Part shown: piece after piece, positions 1 to 6,239 of the stretch
How positions within the stretch are numbered: position 1 is the stretch's first letter
Layout: the number at the start of each line of letters is the position of its first letter
DNA from: Methanosarcinales archaeon
GTDB lineage: Archaea > Halobacteriota > Methanosarcinia > Methanosarcinales > Methanogasteraceae
Assembly: GCA_030672345.1 (NCBI GenBank)
Contig: DAOVGO010000153.1
Location: 1 to 8,478, forward strand
DNA: 8,478 nucleotides
Reading direction: 5' to 3'
The notes under the pieces: generated by a model
Told to the model about the DNA's origin: nothing
What the model saw: the letters and a program-made list of their open reading frames with translations, nothing else
Databases searched by the model: none
Position numbers and translations under genes: made by a program

Positions 1-137
1 TTACTAATTCAGTAAGCGTCTGGGTCGCATGTATACATGGTTTCATCAAGCGAGATAAAAGCATCTCGCTCTTCACCCTTCTATAGCAACGTTGGTTGCT
101 ATATGCATCATAAATCACGTAGTGAAAACCACGTGGC
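1..137. repeat. Cluster of short inverted repeats, no gene recognised
   Basis: Five dyads follow one another here. They are 1-15 (TTACT/AGTAA around AATTC), a perfect 12-bp palindrome at 28-39 (CATGTATACATG), an 8-bp stem at 49-56/63-70 (AGCGAGAT/ATCTCGCT, 6-nt loop), a perfect 9-bp stem at 82-90/95-103 (TATAGCAAC/GTTGCTATA, loop GTTG), and 115-136, which holds TCAC/GTGA around GTA followed by the palindrome CCACGTGG. I see no convincing reading frame: plus frame 3 is open from 3 to a TAG at 84 but has no recognisable similarity. The block could be a folded RNA, the 3' region of the trm56 transcript, or a regulatory region of a gene off the left edge. The stretch from 138 to 275 holds only weaker dyads, such as ATGCCA/TGGCAT at 203-208 and 227-232. 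Confidence 0.6.
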
Positions 138-275
138 ATAATGAGTGTCTGCACTACATACGTTACGATGTTTAGAAGATAAAGGTTTCGTCACCAGAAT
201 GATGCCAATTATTTCGGAGTATCGGAATGGCATTTCCATATCTGCACAGACGGTTTTCGATCGCGGTCATGTCTT

Positions 276-815
276 TCAACCACACGATGCAACCGGTTTC
301 ACCTGTTTCACCCGTTTTCCACTTCTTGTCGGGACGATTTTTCGTTCTCCGCCGGTAAAATCACCGTGCAATTCTTCTCCATCCTGCAGATGGTCGAGAA
401 CCAGTGCCAGCGCAGCCACCTCGGAATGGGGCTGGTTGCCGACCGCGACATTCAGATCGGCGAGGTTATAGAGGCTCGCGGGCACCTTCTCCGCGCCGAC
501 GATGATCAGGAGGTCGCGGTTCGCAATCTCGCCAATCGCGTCAGGCAGATTCAAGCCATACATTGTGAGATGCACGACCATGCCGCCGTTTTCCTTCCAT
601 TGTTTGATTTCTTTCTTCCAGTCAACGCCGATTTTCACAAAAAAATCCCCGCCCCACCTGCGGACCACCTTGTCGATGCTCTCCTTGATCTTCGGGTCGT
701 CTGCCGCAAGCAACATGCCATCGGCGCCGAGCGCACGCGCCGTCATGCCCACATGAGTGGTTATGCGCATATCCCGCACCGGGCGGTGCCCGATCCGCAG
801 TACAACAATCGCCAT
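276..815 (-). CDS. trm56: tRNA (cytidine(56)-2'-O)-methyltransferase, aTrm56
   Basis: This 179-residue protein matches the archaeal SPOUT-class enzyme that transfers a methyl group from S-adenosylmethionine to the 2'-OH of C56 in the T-loop of tRNAs, stabilising the D-loop/T-loop contact. The family signature is at the N-terminus (RIGHRPVRDMRITTHVG, residues 7-23, then TARALGADGM). The SPOUT cofactor-knot segments follow: LTMYGLNLPDAIG (83-95), LLIIVGAEKVP (102-112) and NVAVGNQPHSEVAALA (122-137). The length is normal for the family. The start ATG has a good ribosome-binding site (GGGAGATGA) about 8 nt upstream. The tRNA-Ser gene ends only 37 nt upstream on the same strand with no TATA box between, so the two are probably co-transcribed. 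A shadow frame on the opposite strand is not a gene. Family assignment is firm; no residue looks missing. Confidence 0.95.
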   Translation of the reverse strand: MAIVVLRIGHRPVRDMRITTHVGMTARALGADGMLLAADDPKIKESIDKVVRRWGGDFFVKIGVDWKKEIKQWKENGGMVVHLTMYGLNLPDAIGEIANRDLLIIVGAEKVPASLYNLADLNVAVGNQPHSEVAALALVLDHLQDGEELHGDFTGGERKIVPTRSGKRVKQVKPVASCG

Positions 816-852
816 GATAGATCATCTCCCTGATTGCCTGAAATGAGCGTCA

Positions 853-937
853 CGCCGAGGTTGGGATTCGAACCCAAGTGTTCCAAGGGAACAACGCGTC
901 TCGAGCGCGCCGCGTTAGTCCGCTCTGCCACCTCGGC
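853..937 (-). tRNA. tRNA-Ser (anticodon CGA)
   Basis: Read on the minus strand this is an 85-nt class II tRNA. The acceptor stem is GCCGAGG/CCTCGGC with discriminator G. The D-arm is of the archaeal tRNA-Ser type, and the anticodon stem GCGCG/CGCGT (closing G-T pair) carries loop CTCGAGA, giving anticodon CGA for UCG codons. The long variable arm is TGTTCC/GGAACA and the T-arm is TTGGG-TTCGAAT-CCCAA. There is no intron, and CCA is not encoded (the next bases are TGA), as is common in archaea. The T-loop has C at position 56, so this tRNA is a potential substrate of the adjacent Trm56. An AT-rich box is centred about 27 bp upstream of the 5' end. Confidence 0.96.
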
Positions 938-959
938 ACTGGTGAGTAATGACAGTAAG

Positions 960-968
960 ATATATATT
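960..968. promoter_or_regulatory. Shared TATA box of tRNA-Ser (minus) and the 992 gene (plus)
   Basis: The symmetric stretch ATATATATT is centred at about 964. That is 27 bp from the 5' end of the tRNA (937) and 28 bp from the ATG at 992, so one TATA element is at the archaeal TBP distance from both. No other TATA-like element of similar quality lies in 938-991, although CTATTTAAT (981-989) is a weaker AT-rich alternative too close to the plus-strand ATG. For the plus-strand gene this spacing implies a leaderless mRNA. The B-recognition elements that would set direction cannot be judged firmly by eye. Confidence 0.6.
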
Positions 969-991
969 ACAGCAACGGCTCTATTTAATTG

Positions 992-1474
992 ATGGGGTTC
1001 TTCAGAAGGTTTTGGTGGATATATATCCTGTGCATCGTTGTTGTCCTGCCGACGCTTGCGCAGGAACAAAGCGATGGTGAGCAGTCAGGATTATCGATCG
1101 ATGCTCCCGACGTGGCAACGGTCAACCAGACGATCGAGGTCGTCGTGACATCATCAGGCAACCCGGTTCCCGGCGCGATCGTCTTCTTCACGTTCCCGAC
1201 TGGTGATATGCAGATCCAGCGGACGACCGATGAGAGGGGGGTTGCTGCATTCACGCCTGATGATGCGGGTAGGTTGTATGTGCTCGCACACAAGAGTGGG
1301 GTCGAGGTGGCAGAGGCGGTGATCGATGTGCGCGACGCGCCCGAATATGTGCCGCTGATCAATGAATCGGCAACACCACAGTCCACAGACCCGGATACCG
1401 GATCTCCCGGATTCGGATGCGCTGCGCCGATCATATTGCTAGTATACGCAATCCGGAAGGTCCTGAATCGCTAA
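992..1474 (+). CDS. Secreted Ig-like protein with PGF-CTERM-type sorting tail
   Basis: This is a 160-residue exported protein of unknown role. Residues 1-23 form a signal peptide (MGFFRRF, hydrophobic core, cut probably after TLA). Residues about 33-113 read as an all-beta, Ig-like or carboxypeptidase-regulatory-like domain (PDVATVNQTIEVVV, NPVPGAIVFFTF, TTDERGVAAFTPDDAG). A Ser/Thr/Pro-rich linker (125-138) leads to PGFG (139-142), a hydrophobic segment and a basic end (RKVLNR). That tripartite tail is the pattern of PGF-CTERM proteins, which archaeosortase ArtA cuts and attaches to a membrane lipid. I prefer the ATG at 992 to the TTG just before it. There is no Shine-Dalgarno motif, and the TATA box about 28 bp upstream fits a leaderless transcript. 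Two N-x-S/T sequons (NQT, NES) are candidate glycosylation sites. The tail is short, and the sorting call is an inference. Confidence 0.75.
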   Translation: MGFFRRFWWIYILCIVVVLPTLAQEQSDGEQSGLSIDAPDVATVNQTIEVVVTSSGNPVPGAIVFFTFPTGDMQIQRTTDERGVAAFTPDDAGRLYVLAHKSGVEVAEAVIDVRDAPEYVPLINESATPQSTDPDTGSPGFGCAAPIILLVYAIRKVLNR

Positions 1475-1609
1475 AACGCCAGAGTTCGTCCTGTATCTTT
1501 CAGCTTCTACGGTGAACTGGTGCGGATATGTAAGGAATCGCGAGACCCAGTGGATCGCTTGCGCAAAGGCGCGGCGTAAAACCCCGAGCTCAACCCGACT
1601 TCTCACGTC
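1475..1609. other. Convergent intergenic spacer
   Basis: This is 135 bp between two genes that end facing each other. I see no reading frame with recognisable similarity, no RNA gene and no clear oligo-T terminator on either strand. Confidence 0.5.
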
Positions 1610-2623
1610 TCACTTCTCCAGATGCCCAACGATCGCATCCGTCATCTGGCTCATGCTCGCAGTTCCGCCGAGATCGTACGTGGTCGTGCCTTCCGCAATC
1701 GTCTGCTCGGTCGCACGGATGATTGCGTCCGCCTCATCAGCCGCGCCGAGATACCTGAGCATCCATGCGCCGGCAAGGATCGTTGCGCACGGATCCACCT
1801 TGTCCATCCCTCTGTATTTCGGAGCAGAGCCGTGTGCCGGCTCAAACATCGCGTAATCGTCGCCGATGTTTGCCGAATAGACAAGACCGATGCTGCCGAT
1901 CAGTCCTGCGCACTCTTCGCTTATGATATCCATAAAGAGATTCGTTGAGACGAGCACCTTGTGATTGAAGAGCTGTGGGTTCTTTACGAGTTGCTGCGCC
2001 ATGTTATCGACGTGGTACTCCCAGAGTTCCACACCATCGTACTGCTCTGCCGTTGCGCGCAGTATATCCATGAATGCACCGCAGGTCATCCTGAGAATGT
2101 TGCTCTTGTGAATGCCGACGACGGTATCCCAGCCTCTCCTCTTTGCTTCCTCGAAAGCATACCTTGAGATATTCTCACATGCGCGTTTTGTGATTCTCCG
2201 GATCGCAAGGAATGTATCATCTGTTATCTCTATCTCTTTTCCGAAATACATGCCTTCTGTTGCTTCTCTGACCGCTACGAAATCGACGTCACCAAGCGGC
2301 GCAGGTGCTCCCGCGAACGTCCTGATCGGGCGCACATTCGCATAGAGATCAAATCGCTGGCGTATGCTGACAGCCACGCTCCTTGGTGCGCCCACGACTC
2401 CCGGAGTGGTCGTAGGTCCCTTGAAACATGCGTCGGTCTCGTTTAATGTGTCCCAGGTCTCCTCCGGAATCAGGGAGTCTCCGCCGTGTTCCTTCCACCA
2501 TTCTTCTCCTGCATCGCACGACACGAACTCGATATCAGGGTTCACCGCATCCACAACCCGCATCATGGAGTCCACAAGTTCCGGTCCTGTGCCGTCGCCT
2601 CGAATGATTGCTGCTTTCTTCAT
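1610..2623 (-). CDS. icd: Isocitrate/isopropylmalate dehydrogenase family, probably NADP-dependent isocitrate dehydrogenase
   Basis: This 337-residue beta-decarboxylating dehydrogenase oxidises a 2R,3S-hydroxyacid to an oxoacid plus CO2 with Mg2+ and NAD(P)+. Visible family residues are GDGTGPE (9-15), the substrate arginines R88, R98 and R119, Y126, K173 in HKSNIL, and D207 and D232 for the metal. The cofactor loop HGSAPKY is at 264-270. The Lys-Tyr pair (269-270) matches the NADP-specific loop of E. coli isocitrate dehydrogenase (K344-Y345), where NAD enzymes have Asp-Ile. S82 matches the phosphorylatable Ser113 that holds isocitrate, but the Asn115 position is Ala84. The length is that of the short archaeal type, not the 416-residue E. 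coli type. Isopropylmalate or homoisocitrate dehydrogenase remain alternatives. There is no Shine-Dalgarno motif; a TATA-like box about 23 bp upstream suggests a very short or absent leader. It is divergent from the phasin-like gene. Confidence 0.8.
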   Translation of the reverse strand: MKKAAIIRGDGTGPELVDSMMRVVDAVNPDIEFVSCDAGEEWWKEHGGDSLIPEETWDTLNETDACFKGPTTTPGVVGAPRSVAVSIRQRFDLYANVRPIRTFAGAPAPLGDVDFVAVREATEGMYFGKEIEITDDTFLAIRRITKRACENISRYAFEEAKRRGWDTVVGIHKSNILRMTCGAFMDILRATAEQYDGVELWEYHVDNMAQQLVKNPQLFNHKVLVSTNLFMDIISEECAGLIGSIGLVYSANIGDDYAMFEPAHGSAPKYRGMDKVDPCATILAGAWMLRYLGAADEADAIIRATEQTIAEGTTTYDLGGTASMSQMTDAIVGHLEK

Positions 2624-2641
2624 AGTATCTATTATCAGAAG

Positions 2642-2649
2642 TTATATAT
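2642..2649. promoter_or_regulatory. TATA-like box in the icd / phasin-like divergent spacer
   Basis: TTATATAT is the only strong TATA-like stretch between the two divergent starts. It is about 23 bp from the minus-strand ATG (2623), which would give a near-leaderless icd mRNA. It is about 41 bp from the plus-strand ATG (2687), which puts the plus transcript start near 2671, just before the GGAGG at 2674. Whether one box serves both directions is an inference. Confidence 0.5.
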
Positions 2650-2673
2650 CAGATAAATGTGTTGTGTTGATCT

Positions 2674-2678
2674 GGAGG
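2674..2678 (+). promoter_or_regulatory. Shine-Dalgarno GGAGG that fixes the start of the phasin-like gene
   Basis: GGAGG lies 8 nt before the ATG at 2687. An in-frame ATG at 2657 has no such motif and would lie upstream of the predicted transcript start, so 2687 is the better start. Confidence 0.75.
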
Positions 2679-2686
2679 TTTTTGTC

Positions 2687-2995
2687 ATGAGCGAAACACT
2701 CAGAAAGTTGGGACTCATCGGGATCGGCGTGCTCGCCATCACCGAGGAGAAGATCAGGCAGACTGTGGATGAACTAATCGAGAAAGGAGAGATGAATCGA
2801 GAAGAGGGAAAATCCCTTGTTCAGGAACTCCTGACCGAGAAGAAGAGGCAGATGCAGGAACTCGGAGATAGGATATCAGAGGATGTGCAGAACGCGATCG
2901 ATCGGTCAAAGATCGCAACGAAGGACGATATTGCACGTCTGGAAGAGAAGATTACAGGGCTTGAGAAGGCTGTTAAGGAACTGGCAGAGAAGTAA
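2687..2995 (+). CDS. Phasin-like coiled-coil protein
   Basis: This 102-residue protein resembles the small phasin-like / polyhydroxyalkanoate-granule-associated family found in many bacteria and some archaea. A hydrophobic amphipathic start (LGLIGIGVLAITEEKI, residues 8-23) is followed by the typical charged stretch DELIEKGEMNREEGKSLVQELL (28-49). A long helical, Lys/Glu-rich coiled coil runs to the end (IARLEEKI..LEKAVKELAEK, 82-102). There is no signal peptide or catalytic motif. Phasins coat granules or act as helical scaffolds, but the true role here is unknown and no granule-synthesis gene is in view. It heads a cluster with the SAP-like gene 11 nt downstream. A remnant of what looks like a second copy's C-terminus lies at 6188-6229. 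Confidence 0.75.
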   Translation: MSETLRKLGLIGIGVLAITEEKIRQTVDELIEKGEMNREEGKSLVQELLTEKKRQMQELGDRISEDVQNAIDRSKIATKDDIARLEEKITGLEKAVKELAEK

Positions 2996-3006
2996 GGTGA
3001 TAGTTT

Positions 3007-3141
3007 ATGGGTCCGGAGGAGATCGCGAAGAAGGTGACGCTTAAGGACCTGCGCCCGATTGCAAAGGAGCACGGAATCAAGACGAGCTGTGTGAAGAAGA
3101 TCGATATTGTGAGGCAGCTCCCGGAGGAAGTTCGAGAGTAA
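3007..3141 (+). CDS. Small SAP/Rho-N-like protein, copy 1
   Basis: This 44-residue protein consists almost entirely of one helix-extended-helix unit (VTLKDLRPIAKEHGIK...KKIDIVRQL). It resembles SAP or Rho-N-terminal modules, which bind DNA or RNA. The start ATG follows a GGTGAT motif 7 nt upstream. The gap to the preceding stop is 11 nt and to the next gene 18 nt, so it is probably translated from a phasin-SAP-NosD operon. It is nearly identical over its first 40 residues to the gene at 6240-6422 but stops at PEEVRE, where the other copy continues for 16 more residues. It may therefore be a trimmed form or the shorter ancestor. The nucleic-acid-binding role is inferred from the fold pattern only. 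It is short, but its conservation as a duplicate supports it as a real gene. Confidence 0.75.
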   Translation: MGPEEIAKKVTLKDLRPIAKEHGIKTSCVKKIDIVRQLPEEVRE

Positions 3142-3159
3142 GGAATATAGGAGTTAGAT

Positions 3160-6100
3160 ATGGGTAGGTTGCACAGTGGCGTCGTACTCATGCTCGTGAT
3201 GATAGGTATTTTCTGCGGCATGGCGAGCGCAGACACGCTTACAGTCGGTTCGTCTGGCTGCGATTACACGAAGATTCAGGATGCGGTCGATAACGCGAGC
3301 GCTGGCGATACGATCGTTGTGTACTATGGGACTTACCCCGAGAATGTAAGGATAAACAACAAGGATTTGACGATTGAAGGAGAAGATAGAGAGACTACAA
3401 TTATCGATGGTTGCGGAAGCGGAGATTGTATCCGTGTAAGCAGTTCTGATGTTGGCATCAGTGGGTTTACGATTAAAAATGCTGGGGGACATGGAGTCTA
3501 TGCTTATGGCTCTGACTTGAATCTTAGCAATGCTACCATCAGAGGCTGTGGAAAGAGTGCGATTTACTTCAAATACGGTAAATCGCTCACACTCCGGGAC
3601 AGCATATTGGAGAACTGCAATGACGGATTATATTATTATTATACTGCCGCGACCGGGAACGCAACGATAGAGGGTAACCTGATCCGCGATACTGCGGGCA
3701 ACGGATTGTGCATCAATCTCGCATCCGGAAAGAGTGTAACCATAAATGACAACATGATCATAAACAGTACTGGCCTTAATAGTGACGGAATTTACTGTGC
3801 CATAGCAGGTGATGGGGGATTGGTGACGATGAAGAACAACACCATCAAGAATAGCGGAAGCGATGGTGTTTATCTTTCAGGGGCAAAGTGTTCTACGCTG
3901 GTTAACAACACGATAGCCTCAAACAAAGGACCTGGCATCAGTTTACACTCTTCTGACAGCAATCTACTTTTCCATAATAATCTCGTAAATAATGATCCCA
4001 ATGCTTACGATAGCAATCCCGCAAGCAATGACTGGTATCATCCAGTTCTTCTTGAAGGGAATTATTGGTCTGACTACACTGGTATCGATAATGGCAGTGG
4101 CGCCGAGAAGCATGACATAGTAGGCGATGGAATAGGGGATACCGACATACCGCACCCTGGTGTGAACTATGATTATTATCCGTTTGTGAACGAGAGCGGC
4201 TGGACATTGCCAAAGCTGAATATTATTCACACCCATACAGACAAAATAGCTTATGGCTTGAACAAAACTGTAACCATTTCTTGTATCGTACAAAATGACA
4301 CCGAAGTTAATATTTCAGTCGATAATATAAATATGAAAATTATGAAACCAGATGGTTCGACTGAATGGATCGCACCATTCGAAGATCTGGTTGGGAATTA
4401 CGATGGAGTATTTACAAATACCTCTTTATTTGGGACATACGATGTAACGGTCTACGCTTATGACAGTGAATATCGTACTGATACTGCTAAGTCGAGTTTT
4501 GACGTTCTACCAGACCATGACATTGCCGTAACCAGTATAGATGCACCCGGTTCCACAGAAGCCAACTTGACAATAATTGTCAATGTAACGATAAGCAATA
4601 CGGGCCTAAACAACGAATCTAATATAACTGTTGACTTTATTGTGGACGGAATAAGCCAGAGTAATACAACTATACCTGCCCTTAAGACTAGAAGTTACAC
4701 GAATGTATGTTTCCAATGGACTGCTTCAAGTGTCGATGGAAGGCACAATATGCTGATACGTGTCGAACCCGTGGTCAACGAGACCGTAGAATGCAATAAC
4801 AAGCTGAGCAAAATTATTACAATAGGCGATATATGGGTACCTGATACTTATCTAACAATTCAACGAGCCGTGAATAATGCAGCTGCTGGTGACACGATAA
4901 TCGTAAGAGATGGTACCTACACCGAGAATGTGGGTGTGAACAAAAGTTTAGCGATTTTAGCTGAGAATATGTCTGCTTTAACAATCGTTCAGGCTGCAAA
5001 TCCGGATGACGATGTATTGGAAGTAACCGCTGATTATGTGAACATCTCAGGGTTTACGGTGACCGGGACGGATGGGGCTGGATTTTATCTATACGGCGCG
5101 GATTGCTGCAACATTTCTGACAACAATGTATCAAATAATGGCAAAGGCATCTGCATAGATTATTCGAGTAACTGTGTGCTCGCGAACAACAACGCAAGCT
5201 CAAATAGCGATATGGGACGCGAAGACGCCGATGGCTATAGCTACGGCATCTACCTTTATTCTTCAAGCAACTGTGTGCTCATAAACAACGCCGCAAACGC
5301 GAACACTGGTCAGGGTAGTCGCGGCAATGTGGTAAGCGACGAGCCCGGCGGTGACGGTTGCGGCCACGGCATCGTTCTCCATTCTTCAAGTAACTGCACG
5401 CTTATAAACAACACAGTAAACATGAACAGTGGCAGCGGGGGCCGTGGTGGCAGTGACCACGGCGTAACAGATTGTGGTACTGATGGTGGTGGTGGCTACG
5501 GCTACGGCATCGTTCTCCATTCTTCAAGTAACTGCACACTTATAAGCAATACAGCAAACATGAACAGTGGCAGTGGTGGCAATGGTGGGTACAGCAGGAG
5601 GATGATTGGTGGTGACGGTGGTGACGGCTACGGCTACGGCATTATTCTCTCTTCTTCAGGTAACTGCACACTTATAAACAACACAGCAAACACAAACCGG
5701 GGCAGCGGGGGTAGTGGTGGTAGCGGCTTTATAAGCGGCCATGGTGGTTACGGATATGGTTTCGGCATATACATAGGGTATCTGAGCAACTGCAACACCC
5801 TTTACCACAACAACCTCATCAGCAACACTATAAACGCTTATGACACCTGCACCAATCAGTGGAATTCCACAACCGCTGGCAACTACTGGAGCGACTACAC
5901 CGGCAACGACTCCAACCACGACGGCATCGGCGACACCCACCACCCGATTCCCGGCGGCACCAGCGTCGATCACTTTCCACTCATGCAGCCGTGGACTGGC
6001 GACACGTCACTGAAAGGAGACCTCAACCACGATGGTATGCTCACGTCCGCGGATGTCTTGATTGCACTTGAAATCGCAGTCAGCGGAGGCTACCTGTTAG

Positions 6101-6186
6101 AGGCGGACATAGACGGGAGCGGCTACGTGAACGCGCTCGACGCGCTCATGATCTTGCAGGCGGCGGCTGGGGCGATAACATTATAA
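3160..6186 (+). CDS. Secreted two-part NosD beta-helix protein with Ig-like, CARDB-like and dockerin domains
   Basis: This is a 1008-residue exported surface or extracellular protein. Order of parts: signal peptide 1-24 (ends MASA); first right-handed parallel beta-helix about 25-345, opening with TKIQDAVDNASAGDTIVV and closing with the NosD-type GNYWSDYTG (300-308) and GDGIGDT; Ig-like domain about 353-450; CARDB-like domain about 452-556. A second beta-helix (557-945) opens with TIQRAVNNAAAGDTIIV and closes with GNYWSDYTG (907-915). The C-terminus is a type I dockerin with two calcium loops (954-965, DLNHDGMLTSAD; 983-994, DIDGSGYVNALD). Beta-helices of this kind bind or cut polysaccharides; dockerins dock to cohesins. 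No catalytic site can be named. Many N-x-S/T sequons suggest glycosylation. The start has AGGAG 6 nt upstream. GC content is uneven along the gene. Residues 650-878 hold Gly-rich expanded coils. Confidence 0.9.
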   Translation: MGRLHSGVVLMLVMIGIFCGMASADTLTVGSSGCDYTKIQDAVDNASAGDTIVVYYGTYPENVRINNKDLTIEGEDRETTIIDGCGSGDCIRVSSSDVGISGFTIKNAGGHGVYAYGSDLNLSNATIRGCGKSAIYFKYGKSLTLRDSILENCNDGLYYYYTAATGNATIEGNLIRDTAGNGLCINLASGKSVTINDNMIINSTGLNSDGIYCAIAGDGGLVTMKNNTIKNSGSDGVYLSGAKCSTLVNNTIASNKGPGISLHSSDSNLLFHNNLVNNDPNAYDSNPASNDWYHPVLLEGNYWSDYTGIDNGSGAEKHDIVGDGIGDTDIPHPGVNYDYYPFVNESGWTLPKLNIIHTHTDKIAYGLNKTVTISCIVQNDTEVNISVDNINMKIMKPDGSTEWIAPFEDLVGNYDGVFTNTSLFGTYDVTVYAYDSEYRTDTAKSSFDVLPDHDIAVTSIDAPGSTEANLTIIVNVTISNTGLNNESNITVDFIVDGISQSNTTIPALKTRSYTNVCFQWTASSVDGRHNMLIRVEPVVNETVECNNKLSKIITIGDIWVPDTYLTIQRAVNNAAAGDTIIVRDGTYTENVGVNKSLAILAENMSALTIVQAANPDDDVLEVTADYVNISGFTVTGTDGAGFYLYGADCCNISDNNVSNNGKGICIDYSSNCVLANNNASSNSDMGREDADGYSYGIYLYSSSNCVLINNAANANTGQGSRGNVVSDEPGGDGCGHGIVLHSSSNCTLINNTVNMNSGSGGRGGSDHGVTDCGTDGGGGYGYGIVLHSSSNCTLISNTANMNSGSGGNGGYSRRMIGGDGGDGYGYGIILSSSGNCTLINNTANTNRGSGGSGGSGFISGHGGYGYGFGIYIGYLSNCNTLYHNNLISNTINAYDTCTNQWNSTTAGNYWSDYTGNDSNHDGIGDTHHPIPGGTSVDHFPLMQPWTGDTSLKGDLNHDGMLTSADVLIALEIAVSGGYLLEADIDGSGYVNALDALMILQAAAGAITL
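5244..5762 (+). repeat. Four tandem Gly-rich beta-helix coils inside the NosD gene
   Basis: In-frame units begin at 5244, 5367, 5505 and 5637 and end before 5763, with lengths of 123, 138, 132 and 126 bp (41, 46, 44 and 42 residues). Each opens with a conserved part (G-I-x-L-x-S-S-x-N-C-x-L-I-N-N) and closes with a variable loop rich in Gly, Ser and Asp. A 33-base stretch is identical at 5367-5399 and 5505-5537, which points to recent duplication. All units keep the reading frame. Confidence 0.85.
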
Positions 6187-6187
6187 T

Positions 6188-6229
6188 GGACTCGATATCA
6201 AGACCATAAATGAACTCGTCGAGAAGTAA
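6188..6229 (+). pseudogene. Remnant of a second phasin-like gene (C-terminal codons only)
   Basis: One base after the NosD stop codon, a short frame reads GLDIKTINELVEK-stop. The intact phasin-like gene ends GLEKAVKELAEK-stop. The last 18 bases (6212-6229 against 2978-2995) match at 15 positions, and both are followed, after a similar short spacer, by the SAP-like gene. I read this as the tail left from a duplicated phasin-SAP pair. The match is short and lies in a coiled-coil-like stretch, so chance similarity cannot be excluded. Confidence 0.5.
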
Positions 6230-6239
6230 ACGTGGTTTT

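Noticed and set aside
145..471. Open frame on the plus strand whose beginning (ALHTLRCLEDKGFVTR) looks faintly like a winged-helix segment
   Set aside because: It begins at a weak GTG directly after a stop, runs into the antisense of trm56, and has no continued similarity to a known domain.
366..833. 155-codon plus-strand frame opposite trm56
   Set aside because: It mirrors the firmly identified trm56 on the other strand, has no ribosome-binding site and reads as a compositional shadow.
2657..2686. Upstream ATG for the phasin-like gene
   Set aside because: The ATG at 2687 has GGAGG at the proper distance, and the predicted transcript start falls after 2657.
5244..5762. CRISPR-like array suggested by the repeated segments
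   Set aside because: The repeats are unequal, in frame and encode beta-helix coils; spacer-like parts are Gly/Ser/Asp codons, not unique sequences.
5656..5973. Val/Ala/Gly-rich minus-strand frame
   Set aside because: It is the complement of the Gly-rich repeats in the NosD gene and follows from their codon bias.
3160..6186. Insertion sequence or transposon carrying the NosD gene
   Set aside because: I found no transposase, terminal inverted repeats or target-site duplication; the flanking similarity is the phasin-SAP duplication.
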